From contig CAVSQX010000001.1 in the NCBI GenBank assembly GCA_963730225.1, positions 1,302,001 through 1,366,000 on the forward strand: a stretch of 64,000 nucleotides of DNA, given 5' to 3'. This document shows, one piece after another, positions 51,001 through 60,691 of the stretch. The translations under genes and the position numbers were made by a program. The stretch comes from CAVSQX01 sp963730225 (lineage in GTDB: Bacteria; Planctomycetota; Phycisphaerae; Tepidisphaerales; Tepidisphaeraceae). Positions within the stretch are counted from its first letter, which is position 1. Each line of letters starts with the position of its first letter. Under the pieces are notes generated by a model. It worked only from the letters and a program-made list of their open reading frames with translations, was not told where the DNA came from and ran no database searches.

Positions 51001-53575
51001 ACGCAACACCGCCTGTAATGGTTCCACTGGAGCTTTCGGAAAAAGTGCCGCCGTTCACGGTCACAGCAGAGCCGGACAGCGAGCCGTTGAGGGTAAGCGT
51101 GCCGGAGTTGATCGTCGTCGCGCCGGTATACGTGTTGACGTTGTTGATATTGACGATCCCGGTCCCGTTTTTGGTCACGCTGCCGGCGCCTGCGATGCCC
51201 GCTGTGCCGGTGAACGTGTAGGTTGTGGTGTTGCTGAAGGTAGTCGTGCCGGGACTGACATTCGACGCGGTATTGACGGTGAATGTGGTCGCCGAGTCAT
51301 CGAAGAGGACGGTGTCGCCATCGGCGTAATCCGTCTGCGTGCCGTCGAACGTGAGCTTCCAGTTCTTGGGCGAGGCCAGAGTTGCCGTCGACCATTGCGA
51401 GCCGACACCGCCGGTCCACGTGTATTGGGAAAGCGGGACAAGGTTTGCAATCTGCGACTGGCTTAGCGCGTAGTTGTAGATGCGGAAGTCGTCGATCATG
51501 CCGCTAAAGAGCGGATCGGAGGAGTATTGGCTCTTGCCGATGTAGTTCAACGTCGAATTGATTTCGCTGGGGTTCAGCAGGATTTGCCCGGCGACCGTTG
51601 CTACACCGTTGACGTACAGGATGCCGGTATCGCCGCCAAGCGTCACGGCCAGGTTGACCCATTGGCCGGTGGGCAGCGGATCGGTATCCAGGATCTGCTC
51701 GCCACCGCTGCCGTCTGTTGTGATGGCAAAACGCATCGTGTCGTCGCCTGAAAGCGGAGTCAGAAACATGTACGAATTGGTGCCGGTTCCAAAATCGAAA
51801 ATGCGTTGCCAGGCGTTGCCGCCATTCCAATAGACCCATGCGGAGATAGTAATGGCCGCGCTGTTGGCCACGCCGCTGGGAAGTTGCACATAGTTAGTCG
51901 AACCGTTCAGGTTAATCGCTTGGCCCTCGGCCGTTGTCGGCCCGCTCCCATAGGTCGGGCCGCCGAACGCGGTTGCATTATTGGCGCCCGTGCTGTCGTT
52001 CACATTCCCCTCAAATTTATACTGGGCCTTGAGCGTCCCGGAGGGGGCGGGATTCGCAAGAACAAACTGCCACTGTTGCAGATTGGAATTCAAATTGCTG
52101 TATTGATAATCGTTGGTTGTATTGCTTGTCAGATAGAGATCGCTGTTGGCATTTTGAATGTAAAAGTACCCATTGGTAGTCGGTTGGATTGACCATTGTT
52201 GAATGTAGGTGTTATTTGCCGCGTATTGATCGACGCTACCGTTGTTTGAGTCCGATCCGTTGACGACATCCAGGTTCAACCCGCTGTTGGCGTTAAACAG
52301 GGCGTAATATCCGTCCTGGTTTCGGGTGATGTTCCAGTCCTGATACAACGCGCCCGTGCCTGTGGCGGAATTAACCAGGGCTCCGTCAGAAGTACTCCCG
52401 CCTACCACTTGCAAGACCTGGCCGGTTGCCCGATTGACGATTTCCCATCGACTGCCATCCAGTGCTGGTTCGGGATCGGGTCCGTACTGGATGTCGGCAT
52501 ACGCCTCACTGCCCTGGCCGACTTGCATCATGTATTGGTTTATTGGGCCGACGCCGTTGAAGTAGACAGGACGATCGGTACTGACGAAGCGATAGGCCGT
52601 CGAAGCCCCAAATCTCTCGAAGCCCCCGGCGAAGGCGCGAATGCTGCCGTCGGGCGCCCGATACACGGCGGCGGCGGTATCGTTCGCAAGGTTTTCCGAG
52701 TACCCCAATTGCTGGCCTTGGGAAGATTGGACAAATAGACCACGAGCCAGCATCGCCGGGCCCCACCAGATACCTTGTTGAGCTCCGTATTCTGCGGCGT
52801 AGATCGCCTCTCCCAATTCGTGTATTTCCGGGGCGGAGGAAGCGCCTCCATCCGCTGCCACTTGCTGGAAAAAATTCTCATAGCTGGTTGCGGAACCGCC
52901 CAGCACGTGAGTGCTGCCGTAGTTGGTAATGTTCTCAATTGCGTTATACCAGCTTAGAGCGTTATCGCTGTCCAGCGTGCTGGCGCCAATCAGGCTCACG
53001 CCTTGAAAATTGGAGGCGCCTTTCAGAATCGACATGATATCGTACAAGTTCTGCGGCGATCCCTGCCCGGACCAATAATCGGGCTCATTGAACGGCATCG
53101 CGCCCGCGACGGTCCAGCCGAGGGAATTTTCATAACTCTTCGTCGCCTCCATCACTGCCGCCCATTGAGTCTCATTGACTCCGGTGCTGTTTAGATAGGA
53201 GGAATCCGTATCCCCTACATTGGGGCCCATGACCAGTGGTTTATTCCCTGCCATGGCGGCGATACTCAACTGGGTATTGATTTGTGACTGGTCGGTCGCT
53301 GCGATTTGTCCATTGGCCTGCAATGGTTGGTCTACATAGAAATTAGTGGCAATCAGGTTGATATTGTTCACGCCCATATTGGCGATGCTTTGCTGCATGT
53401 TCCACGAACTATCTTCCACGACCTCCACACCCCATTGCGGGATCGATTTAGTCTGCCCCACGTCCGAAGTGCTGAAATACACGGTGTTCTGAGCAAGCGT
53501 TCTGCTTGGCGCCAGCCCACAAAGGACAAGCAACGTGACGCCAATGACACCAAAACTCTTCCGCTGCTGAGTCAC
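48029..53575 (-). CDS. giant secreted putative glycoside hydrolase with LamG, beta-repeat, dockerin and PEP-CTERM domains
   Basis: Product of 1848 residues. In order: signal peptide (FGVIGVTLLVLCGLAPSRTLA); an N-terminal domain of about 360 residues with TIM-barrel features and acidic motifs (VAGAMPFNEPDYWSG, Glu about 164; PEIHELGEAIYAAEYG, about 250-263); a ricin-type beta-trefoil (about 385-530, with QQW motifs); a LamG-like domain; then long Gly/Thr/Asn-rich autotransporter-type beta repeats (NTYTGATTINSGTLTLNGS) with a second LamG-like domain inside; a type I dockerin with two repeats (GDANLDGVVNGSDFTLID and GDFNYDGVVNGDDYTLID, about 1725-1780); and a PEP-CTERM tail (VPEATSFALLAISAAG). 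AGGAAG lies before GTG 53575. The catalytic family is uncertain. Confidence 0.8.
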   Translation of the reverse strand: MTQQRKSFGVIGVTLLVLCGLAPSRTLAQNTVYFSTSDVGQTKSIPQWGVEVVEDSSWNMQQSIANMGVNNINLIATNFYVDQPLQANGQIAATDQSQINTQLSIAAMAGNKPLVMGPNVGDTDSSYLNSTGVNETQWAAVMEATKSYENSLGWTVAGAMPFNEPDYWSGQGSPQNLYDIMSILKGASNFQGVSLIGASTLDSDNALSWYNAIENITNYGSTHVLGGSATSYENFFQQVAADGGASSAPEIHELGEAIYAAEYGAQQGIWWGPAMLARGLFVQSSQGQQLGYSENLANDTAAAVYRAPDGSIRAFAGGFERFGASTAYRFVSTDRPVYFNGVGPINQYMMQVGQGSEAYADIQYGPDPEPALDGSRWEIVNRATGQVLQVVGGSTSDGALVNSATGTGALYQDWNITRNQDGYYALFNANSGLNLDVVNGSDSNNGSVDQYAANNTYIQQWSIQPTTNGYFYIQNANSDLYLTSNTTNDYQYSNLNSNLQQWQFVLANPAPSGTLKAQYKFEGNVNDSTGANNATAFGGPTYGSGPTTAEGQAINLNGSTNYVQLPSGVANSAAITISAWVYWNGGNAWQRIFDFGTGTNSYMFLTPLSGDDTMRFAITTDGSGGEQILDTDPLPTGQWVNLAVTLGGDTGILYVNGVATVAGQILLNPSEINSTLNYIGKSQYSSDPLFSGMIDDFRIYNYALSQSQIANLVPLSQYTWTGGVGSQWSTATLASPKNWKLTFDGTQTDYADGDTVLFDDSATTFTVNTASNVSPGTTTFSNTTTYTFTGTAGIAGAGSVTKNGTGIVNINNVNTYTGATTINSGTLTLNGSLSGSAVTVNGGTFSESSSGTITGGVAFTNVSTTYLAGANSLGALRATGPGTLTINGGTTSTTSSGLVSVGDTPGDTAMLNITAGVLNANQTSAPSISIGSADTGVGTMTISGGTVNATSEIWVSSTTGSTGTLNISGGVLNIGSWLAIGRGGNNGNLDVSAGNVNVNGFDLTLASFAGNVGQATITGGTVTMVNGLYVGEGGTGTLSLLAAGNVVTNGSQGVQVGVASGSIGAVNLDTGGTIFTGAVTGGAGTSSFNFNGGTLKANASSANFMNGLTAAYVYSSNAIINDGGNSITVSQNLRPAAGIGVTSIALTSNGSNYVNPPSVTISGGILASHGVPATAVASLNYSTGQVSGITITNPGSYTSTAGLTVSFSAGGMAPTVGTISTAANTGGGLIKNGLGTVTLSGVNTYTGPTTIKSGTLRLNTPATVTPATPIASYNFSNVSGNTVINGGSGGSAMNGTLNLDDGTGFISTTGGPAAGMGALVLNGDGTTVDINSGITNLSNTSNWTVSAWIKTTQAGATILDKGDGANWSSGFSTFYLGNGNNAGSGGLPDAVRWGGGWLAGSSLVDDGTWHLLTYTDSGGAEAIYVDGIVDTLSQNQFLNTDTGSVVRIGFAPTSVDGEVPTKGSLSGINFYNTALSAAQVAGLYNAVAGGAPLPTTTNLTVMSGATLDVNGTTQTIGNLIGPTGSFVTLGTGTLTLNTSGTSTFSGVISGTGSIAEIGSGTQLLGGNDSYTGTTSVTAGTLNLGANPNTTGVLVRNSSGITINTGKLIVESPASYSNRDLIVIAGSGLSISGVTGTLDLGANDLDVVNAGTTGLTAITNEIKNGYAYGAWTGAGITSSAAAFDSTHLTALGVMLNNNTYGTANGSLGTFDTIDPGVNDVLVKYTYYGDANLDGVVNGSDFTLIDNGFNNNLTGWHNGDFNYDGVVNGDDYTLIDNAFNTQGASLASQPQEMIAVATAQVASSVPEATSFALLAISAAGLFARHRRRACNTPRRVPTPFQRNRRRTSVL

Positions 53576-53633
53576 AATGCACTTCCTGCGCGAAGAACCA
53601 AATTGGCTGTGTTCCAAATGCACGAATGCTCGT

Positions 53634-56600
53634 TCATGCGTCCACTACGTTCTTTTCGGGTTCTCGTCGACGACGTTGGTTATAGATGCCAGCCAACACC
53701 ACAATACCTAGCCCGAGTGTCGTCGGTTCGGGGACGGAGGCGCGGGCGGCGTCGGCGATCTGTGCGGTGTCGGACGCGACCATCTCCGCGGGAGCGACGG
53801 CCAGCGAAGCTCCCTGCGTGTTGAAGGCGTTGTCAATGAGCGTGTAATCGTCGCCATTGACCACGCCGTCGTAATTGAAATCGCCGTTGCGCCAGCCGGT
53901 CAGGGCGCTGTTGAAGCCGTTGTCGATGAGGGTGAAGTCGCTGCCGTTGACGATGCCGTCGAGATTGGCGTCGCCAAGATAAGTGTACTTCACGAGCACG
54001 TCGGACGCGCCGACAGCGACGCCATCGAAGGTGGTGAAAAACGTTCCGCCCATGCCGTTGCTGTCGGATTCGATGGCCAGGGCAGTGTCGCTGGCGGCGG
54101 CGGAAGAGGTGATGCCGGTCGAGCCGTTCCAGTGGCCGCCGTTGTAGCCGGAGGCGATCTGGCCGCTCAGGGTTGTCAGATTTCCGCCGTGGACGATCAG
54201 GTCGTTCGCGCTCAGATCGAGAAGCCCGGCGTTGGTGAATGCGGAGGTGACCAACACGGTGCGAGTGGCAGAGGAGAGCGGCGCGGCGACGGCGACCTTG
54301 GCGTTGACGCCGATCGCCAGCGCCGACAACGTGCGATTGAGAATGCCGGGGCCCGCGCTGCGCCGAAATTCGTGGTTCCGTTGTCGGTGACGGCCGGCGG
54401 CGTCGAGCCGTTCAAAACTCCGTTGATATTGGCCGTTGCGCCGGAGGAAACGGAGATGTTGGGGCTGGTAAGGGACGCCGAGGAAGCGAGCGTAAGCGTT
54501 CCGCTGGTAACGGACACGTTGCCGGCAAATGTGTTGGAGCCGGCGAGGGTGAGGGCGCCGCCGCCGTTCATCGTCAATCCAGCGCCGTTGATTCCCGTGC
54601 CGCCAAGATTCGAGATGGTCGCAGATTGGCCGGAGGCGGGCAAATTCACGGCGACCGAACCGTTGCCGCTGGAGCCGTTGCCGCCGATGGCGTAGCCGTT
54701 CATGTTCAGCGTGCCGCCGTTGAGATTCAGCGTGGCGGTGGTGGAGCCGTGAGTGCTGGCGTTGGTGATGTTGCCGTCGATGCTCACCGAGCCGCCGGCC
54801 ACGGTGAGGGTTGCGACGGCGGTGGCGGAGACAGAGGAATTGGTGAAATCACCAAGAAGGATTCCGTCCGAGTCGGTGAATATTCCGGTGGAATTGGGGC
54901 TGCCCAGGATCAGTGTGCCGGTTGGGCCGGTGGTGCTTGTGCCGCTGGTGTCAGCGGCGATGGTGAGGGATTGAACGGTGAATGTGCCGGTGTCGAAAGA
55001 CATCGTCACCGTCGGACCTCCGGCGAAGTTGCCGGTGCTGTCGGCGATGACCAGAGCGCCGGCGGTGATGTTGGCGACGTGGCCGGCGAGCAGAACCTGC
55101 GTGAGCCGGCCGGCGGTGTAGGTGCCTGCGTTGGCCTGGCCGAGCGTGATGTTGGCGGGACCGGTTCCGCCGGTGCCGTTGATGGTGAGGGAGGATGCGG
55201 CGGTGGCGTCGGCGGGCCAGAGAATCGATCCGCCGGTTTTCCCGACGCCGATGTTGCAGGTGGTGGCATCCAGCGTGTTGCCGGCCGACCCCAGCGTAAG
55301 CGTGGAAAGACCGCCGTCGTTGTTCGACTGGCTGAATTGCCGATGTCGATTTCGGTGGCGTTGATGAAGTTGACCGGAGCGGAGGAGTTCACCGATGTAT
55401 CGGCCAGAGCGAGGATGCCGGCGCTGTTGATGCCCAGTCCGACGCCGAAGGTTCCGGTGGTGTTGACATTGATGTTATTGAGGCCGGAGAGGTTGACGGT
55501 GGTAGTGTCTTTTCCGCCGGTGTTGTTGCTGGTTTGTCCGACGTTGAAACTTCCCGAGCCGCTGACGACCAGCGATCCGCCGCCGGTTGCGGTGAGAGCG
55601 CCGGTGTAGATGGTGGCGTTGGTGGTGTTGTTGATTCCGCCGACGGTGAACGGGCCGGTGTCGGTGAGAACGACGCCGTGGGCGAGGGTCAGGGTATCGG
55701 CGGCGGTGTTGTTGGATGTGCTGGAGAACCCGGAGACGGTGACGCTGGCGTTGAGCGTGAGGTTTGCGGTGGCGGTGGTCGTGCCGCCGGTTGCCGGGAC
55801 GGGGGTCCCGAGAACCAACGCGCCGGTGGATGCACCCAGATTGCTGGTGGAGTTTACCAGGACCGATCCGCTGTAGATGTTGGTGCCGCCGTTGTAGGTG
55901 TTCAGGCCGGAAAGCGTGAGAGTTCCCGCGCCGGATTTGCTGAGCGATGCGGTTCCGCTGATGGAGGCGGTGAAAGCGAGGCTGGAGTTGGCGTCGTCGG
56001 AGAATGTCGTGTTGTTGGCCAGAGCGACGGGATCGGTGACGGTGTAGGAGAGCGTTGAGGAGCCGACGGTGTTGGTGAGGCTGACCGTGGGAGTGGTCGC
56101 GCCGTCGGAGGTGAGGGTCAAACCGATCGACGAACCGGCGTAATTACCGCCGGGCAGGTTGAAGACGACGGTGGAAGTGCCCATGGCGTCGAACCAGGTG
56201 GAGCTGGAGCCGGAAAGCGTCACGCCGGCCAACTGAACCTGGAGGGCCATCTGAAGATTCTGCGGGCTGGAGGCGACCAGTTCGAGGGAGTTGGTCTGGC
56301 GATTCAGCATCACCATCGAAGGCGAATTGGCCGAGACGGTCTGTCCCGAGACGATGGAGAAAGAACTGGCGGAGTAGAACGCGGCCTCGGTGATGTCTTG
56401 CGCGGTTTGCTGAACCGCCTGCACGGTGGAATCGTTTCGCAAAATCTGGATCGGAATGGAAGCCTGGTAAGCGGCCATGGCCGAAGCGGCGATGTTGGGC
56501 ACGACGATGTAGGAATACGATGCCGCCGACGGTTTGACGCCGTGATCGATGTAGAGCGTGAAGACGTTGGAGCTGACGGTGGCGTTGCTGTATTGCGAGT

Positions 56601-58326
56601 TGATCGCCTGCCAGTTGCCGCTCTGCGATTGGGCGTCGATCAGGGCGTTGCTGAGCGGAGTGATGAAAAAGTAGCCGATGTTTCCCTGATTCACCCACTG
56701 TAAGTTGGCGGGTGTGACGCTGCCGGTGGTGAGAGTCTGCGGGCTGGTGCTGCCGGTGGTTTGGTAGGTGACGGTTCCGGTGAGCAGGGCCTGGTTCAGC
56801 GTGGTGTCGACTTCAGCGGTGGTGTTGGGGCCGTTGATATTCGCGCCCAGGGCGACTTCTTCGTTGTTGAAGAAGAACCAGGATTTGTCGGCCGAGACGT
56901 TGAATCGGCTGTAGATGAGCGCTTCGGCGCCGTACATATTATCGGAGACGCCGCCCGCATAGGTTCCCGAGCCGCGATCAGCGCTGCCGGGCTGGAGCGA
57001 GCGGGAATTTTGCTCGACGGTGATGCCGGGCAGGCGTTGCCAATTCCAAACCGGCTCGATGTTGGCGTACTCGTTGCCGGTGACCATGATTTGATTGACG
57101 CCGTCGGCCAGGTAAAGGCCCTTTAGATTTTCGCCGTTGATAGATTCGTTGTTAATGTTGCGCGTGGAAGTGACGTGGACCGATTCATAGTAGTTGGGGC
57201 GTTGCTGCACGATGCTGCCCGAGTCGTAGAATTCGCGGTTGCCGGTCAGACCGTAGGCGGCGACGGCTTGCCCGGCGGAGCTGTCGGCGTTCTGCCGGGC
57301 CATGAAAGCGTTAAGTTCGGTGGATCGATAGGAACTCAAATCCAGGGCGTATTCGATCGAGCCGTCGTAACCCAGGCCGTCGGTGGCGAATCCCTGTCGG
57401 GAAAGATCGCGGCCGGAGGCGGTGAAATCGAGAGCCTGGCCGTAGATGAACCACTGCGTGCCGTCGAGCAGCGTATCGACGAGGCTTTCTTCCTGGGCCG
57501 TGGTCATGGCGTAGGACGTGCCGATGGCAAAATCGCCGTATTCCAAGCCCTCCTCGATGATCGACGTGCCGTAATCGCCTTCGTAGAGCTGCGGGCCGTG
57601 AAACTGGTAAGTGTGATCGGGTTGAATCGCATCGCCGGCGCCGGGCGGTTCGGTTGAAACCGTGCTGTAGATTTCCGCAAAAGCCTGGGTCAGATCGGAG
57701 GATTGCGAATCGATGATTCCCTGATCGATCCCCACCAGCGCCAAATTCACCGTGTTGGTTCCCTGCGCGATGGACGGGACATTCAACTCCGCGTCAGCCC
57801 GATCGAAAATGGTGTCGGCTTCGGAAAGTTGAGTTGCCGAAAGTTCACCGCGCATCAGCACGGCCGTTTGACCCAGGTCCTGCGGCGTGCGGATGTCGTT
57901 GTCGTACCAGTTGGTGCTTTGCGGATCGGCGGAAATCCAATAGTTGTAGGCGTTGAAAATGTCGGCTTCGAGCGTGCTGCTTTGATACAGCGAGCTGCTC
58001 GGATTCCAATACGATTCGGCCATGTCGTAGAGCCGAATCAGATGCGTCGCCGGCGTCCAATTGGTTTGCGCTGTATTGGCGTAGTTGATATCGGACCAGC
58101 TTCCGTTGGACTGGAGCGTGCTCATGTATCCTTCAACGGTGGAGTCGGACGGGTCTTGCGAAATCAATTGGCTGGTGAGCCGCTGGGTGATGGTGTCCAG
58201 ATCGGTGGCGCGAGCGACCTGGTTGAGGCTCGGCATAACGGCCGATGCCGCGCCCGCCATCGCGGCCAGAGATAGAATTGGACTTTTCCTGCGCCTCGGC
58301 CTTACCGCAACTCGTCTGTTTTTCAC
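53634..58326 (-). pseudogene. PL8 polysaccharide lyase with beta repeats, dockerin and PEP-CTERM, two frameshifts
   Basis: Corrected product of 1564 residues, secreted (signal-like region about 12-40). The catalytic part is a PL8 lyase (hyaluronate/chondroitin/xanthan type): NWYDNDIRTPQDLGQTAVLM (139-158), His243 in QFHGPQLYEGDYG, Tyr252 and Arg306 in GRDLSRQ. The His-Tyr and His-Arg spacings (9 and 63) equal those of chondroitin AC lyase. NGENLKGLYLADGVNQ and NWQRLPGITVEQ continue the fold. Autotransporter-type repeats, a dockerin and VPEPTTLGLGIVVLAG follow. Single bases are missing near 55331-55345 and 54348-54362. Start GTG 58326, GAGGG upstream. The giant hydrolase follows after 58 bp. 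Confidence 0.85.
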
Positions 58327-58572
58327 GTATGGACCCTCAGCAAATCAGCGGCTCATTTTAGCAGAAGCGACGCCAATTGAGCCGAGCTATTGCAGTTGCG
58401 GACCGGCGCCCGCGCCGCGAAGTATCCGCGCGCTGAATGATTAGAATACCGCTGAGGACAAGCGATTGCATAGTGAATAACTGGATAATTCCCGCGCGGG
58501 CGTTGGGATGGATTTGCAAAATTATTTTACCGGCAAAACGTCGGGCATAGGCGGATTTGGCTCGACGGCACA

Positions 58573-59685
58573 CTACAGAGTACGGCGAAACAGCAACGTC
58601 GCCGCGCCCAGGGTCAGCACCGTGAATCCGATGAGAAAAGCCAGGTCGCTACTGATCGCCATGAGTCCCGTGTTTTTCAAAATGAGTTCCTTGAAGCCGT
58701 GCACGGCATAACTGAACGGGTCGACGACGGAGATGGCTTTCATCCAGCCTGGGAAGGATTCGGTCGGATAGACCGCGCCGCTGGGAAAATACAGAACGGT
58801 GTTCAGCATTCCAAAAATGGCGCACGGCACCAGCGGGTCGCTGATGCGCACCATGATCAAGAACATCATGCTGATCAAAGCCATCGCGGTGGCCACGACG
58901 AGAATAAACATCTTGGCCATGCGCAGGGGATTCAACGGGTCGGGAATTCCAGCGATGAGCGAACCGACGGTGATCAGCACGGCGCCGGCGATAATCGCTT
59001 TGGCGGCGCCGGCGAGAGTGAATCCCAGAATCAGTTCAAATTTGCGGATGGGCGTGACGAGATATCCCTCGTGCAGGCCGCGCGCCTTGTCGTCGATGAA
59101 GATGATTCCACCGCCGATCATGGCCGAAACAAAAATGGAAAGCACGATCGTGCCGGGCAGCAGAAACTGGATGTACGGCACATAGGGATAAATCTCGACG
59201 ACGGAAAGGGTGGCCTGAGCGGACGTGCGGGGTTGCAAATCGGGTCCGTTGTAAGCGCCGAGCAGTCCGTCGAAGCTGGCTTGCAGCGCCGAGGCGGAGA
59301 ATTGATCGGTGTTGTCCTCGACCAGTGCGATGCGTGGATTGGCTCCGGCCAGAACCTTGCGCGAGAAATTCGGCGGGATGTTCAGCACACCGTTGATTTT
59401 TCCGTTGCGCAAGTCGCGCAGGGCGGACGCCTTGTCGGCGTAGAAAATCGTATCGAAGGTTGAGGCGTTGGCGGCGACGGCCTGGCACATTTCCTTGATC
59501 TGGATCGCCGGCACGCCGTGGTCTTCATCGACGACGCCAACATGAAGATGCTTGATTTTTCCACCGAACGCATATCCCAGCACCACCAGCTGCACCAGCG
59601 GCATGAGAATGGAAACGATCACCAAAACCGGGCTGCGGCGAAACCGTCGCAGGTCGCGCTCGATGATGGCCCAGATTCGGTGCAT
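58573..59685 (-). CDS. ABC-2 type efflux permease (YbhS/R-like)
   Basis: Inner-membrane subunit of an ABC exporter, 370 residues. One N-terminal helix (SPVLVIVSILMPLVQLVVLGYAFGG) is followed by a large extracytoplasmic domain and then a five-helix membrane block. QFLLPGTIVLSIFVSAMIGGG and YLVTPIRKFELILG are typical of ABC-2 permeases of the YbhR/YhhJ group. ATG at 59685 begins the conserved RIWAIIERDLRRFRRSP. It follows the ATPase gene by 13 bp. Together with the HlyD-type subunit it could pump drugs or lipids to the periplasm. Confidence 0.9.
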   Translation of the reverse strand: MHRIWAIIERDLRRFRRSPVLVIVSILMPLVQLVVLGYAFGGKIKHLHVGVVDEDHGVPAIQIKEMCQAVAANASTFDTIFYADKASALRDLRNGKINGVLNIPPNFSRKVLAGANPRIALVEDNTDQFSASALQASFDGLLGAYNGPDLQPRTSAQATLSVVEIYPYVPYIQFLLPGTIVLSIFVSAMIGGGIIFIDDKARGLHEGYLVTPIRKFELILGFTLAGAAKAIIAGAVLITVGSLIAGIPDPLNPLRMAKMFILVVATAMALISMMFLIMVRISDPLVPCAIFGMLNTVLYFPSGAVYPTESFPGWMKAISVVDPFSYAVHGFKELILKNTGLMAISSDLAFLIGFTVLTLGAATLLFRRTL

Positions 59686-59698
59686 TTCGGCTTCCCGT

Positions 59699-60688
59699 TT
59701 AATCCCGTCGAAGTATGAACGGGCTGTTGGCGGCGTTGGGAGATTGCAACATGTCGCGCAACTGATGCCCGGTGTAATGGACAAATACATCGTCCAGCGT
59801 GGTGCTTTGCACGGAGAGGGAATTCACTTTGGCGTTTGAATTCCGTGAAGCCTCCATCAGGGCGACGGTCGTGCGCGGGCCGTTGTGCGACGAGATTCGA
59901 TAGACATTTTCAAACGCTTTGACTTCGACCACGTCGGGCAGGGACTTGAGCGTGTCGATCCAATCCGGGCCGGCATCGGAAAAGCTGACTTCCAACACAT
60001 TCCTGCCGGGAATGGAAGCCTTCAATTTCAGCGGTGAATCCAGGGCGACGAGCTTGCCGTGATCGACGATGGCGATGCGATCACAGAGCTTGTCGGCTTC
60101 GTCCATGTAATGCGTGGTGAGCAGGACCGTCAGATCACGTGCGTGCTTGAGCCGCGTGAGCATGTCCCAGACCGCGACACGGGAAACGGGATCCAGGCCG
60201 GTCGTGGGCTCGTCGAGGAAAAAAAGTTTGGGCTCGTGGACCAGCCCCCGGGCGATCTCCAGGCGACGCCGCATTCCACCGGAGAACATTTTCACCGGTT
60301 TGTCCGCCCATTTCTCCAGGTCGACTTCCGCCAGCAGTTGCTTGATGGCGCGCTGCCGTTTTTCTTTGGGAATGCCGTAGAGCTTGGCAAAAATGCTCAT
60401 GTTCTCGACGGCGCTCAAATCCAGGTCCGTCGTCATCGCCTGTGGAATGACGCCGATGGATTGGCGGACCTCGTTGGCGGCGGTGACGATGTCGAAGCCG
60501 TTGACGCGCGCCGTGCCGGACGTGGGCGGAACTAACGTGGTTAACATGCGAATGAGGGTGGATTTCCCAGCGCCGTTTGGCCCCAGAAGGCCGAACACTT
60601 CGCCGTGCTCGACGGAAAAGTTCAGGCTGTCCACGGCGGTAAAATCGCCGAAGCGTTTGGTCAGATTTTCAACTTCGATGTCGAGCAA
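59699..60688 (-). CDS. ABC efflux ATP-binding protein (DrrA/YbhF-like)
   Basis: ATPase of 329 residues for the efflux system. Walker A is GLLGPNGAGKSTLIRML, Q-loop IGVIPQAMTTDLDLSAVENM, signature KMFSGGMRRRLEIARGLVHEPKLFFLDEPTTGLDP, and H-loop LLTTHYMDEADKLCDR. A C-terminal 100-residue domain has weak similarity to the DrrA regulatory region. ATG at 60688 follows the HlyD gene with a gap of three bases. It works with the permease gene just downstream. Confidence 0.94.
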   Translation of the reverse strand: MLDIEVENLTKRFGDFTAVDSLNFSVEHGEVFGLLGPNGAGKSTLIRMLTTLVPPTSGTARVNGFDIVTAANEVRQSIGVIPQAMTTDLDLSAVENMSIFAKLYGIPKEKRQRAIKQLLAEVDLEKWADKPVKMFSGGMRRRLEIARGLVHEPKLFFLDEPTTGLDPVSRVAVWDMLTRLKHARDLTVLLTTHYMDEADKLCDRIAIVDHGKLVALDSPLKLKASIPGRNVLEVSFSDAGPDWIDTLKSLPDVVEVKAFENVYRISSHNGPRTTVALMEASRNSNAKVNSLSVQSTTLDDVFVHYTGHQLRDMLQSPNAANSPFILRRD

Positions 60689-60691
60689 GCC

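Noticed and set aside
58327..58572. Small frames in the 246-bp gap between the PL8 lyase and the efflux permease
   Set aside because: Short basic frames without ribosome sites or similarity; likely only promoter DNA for the PL8 gene.
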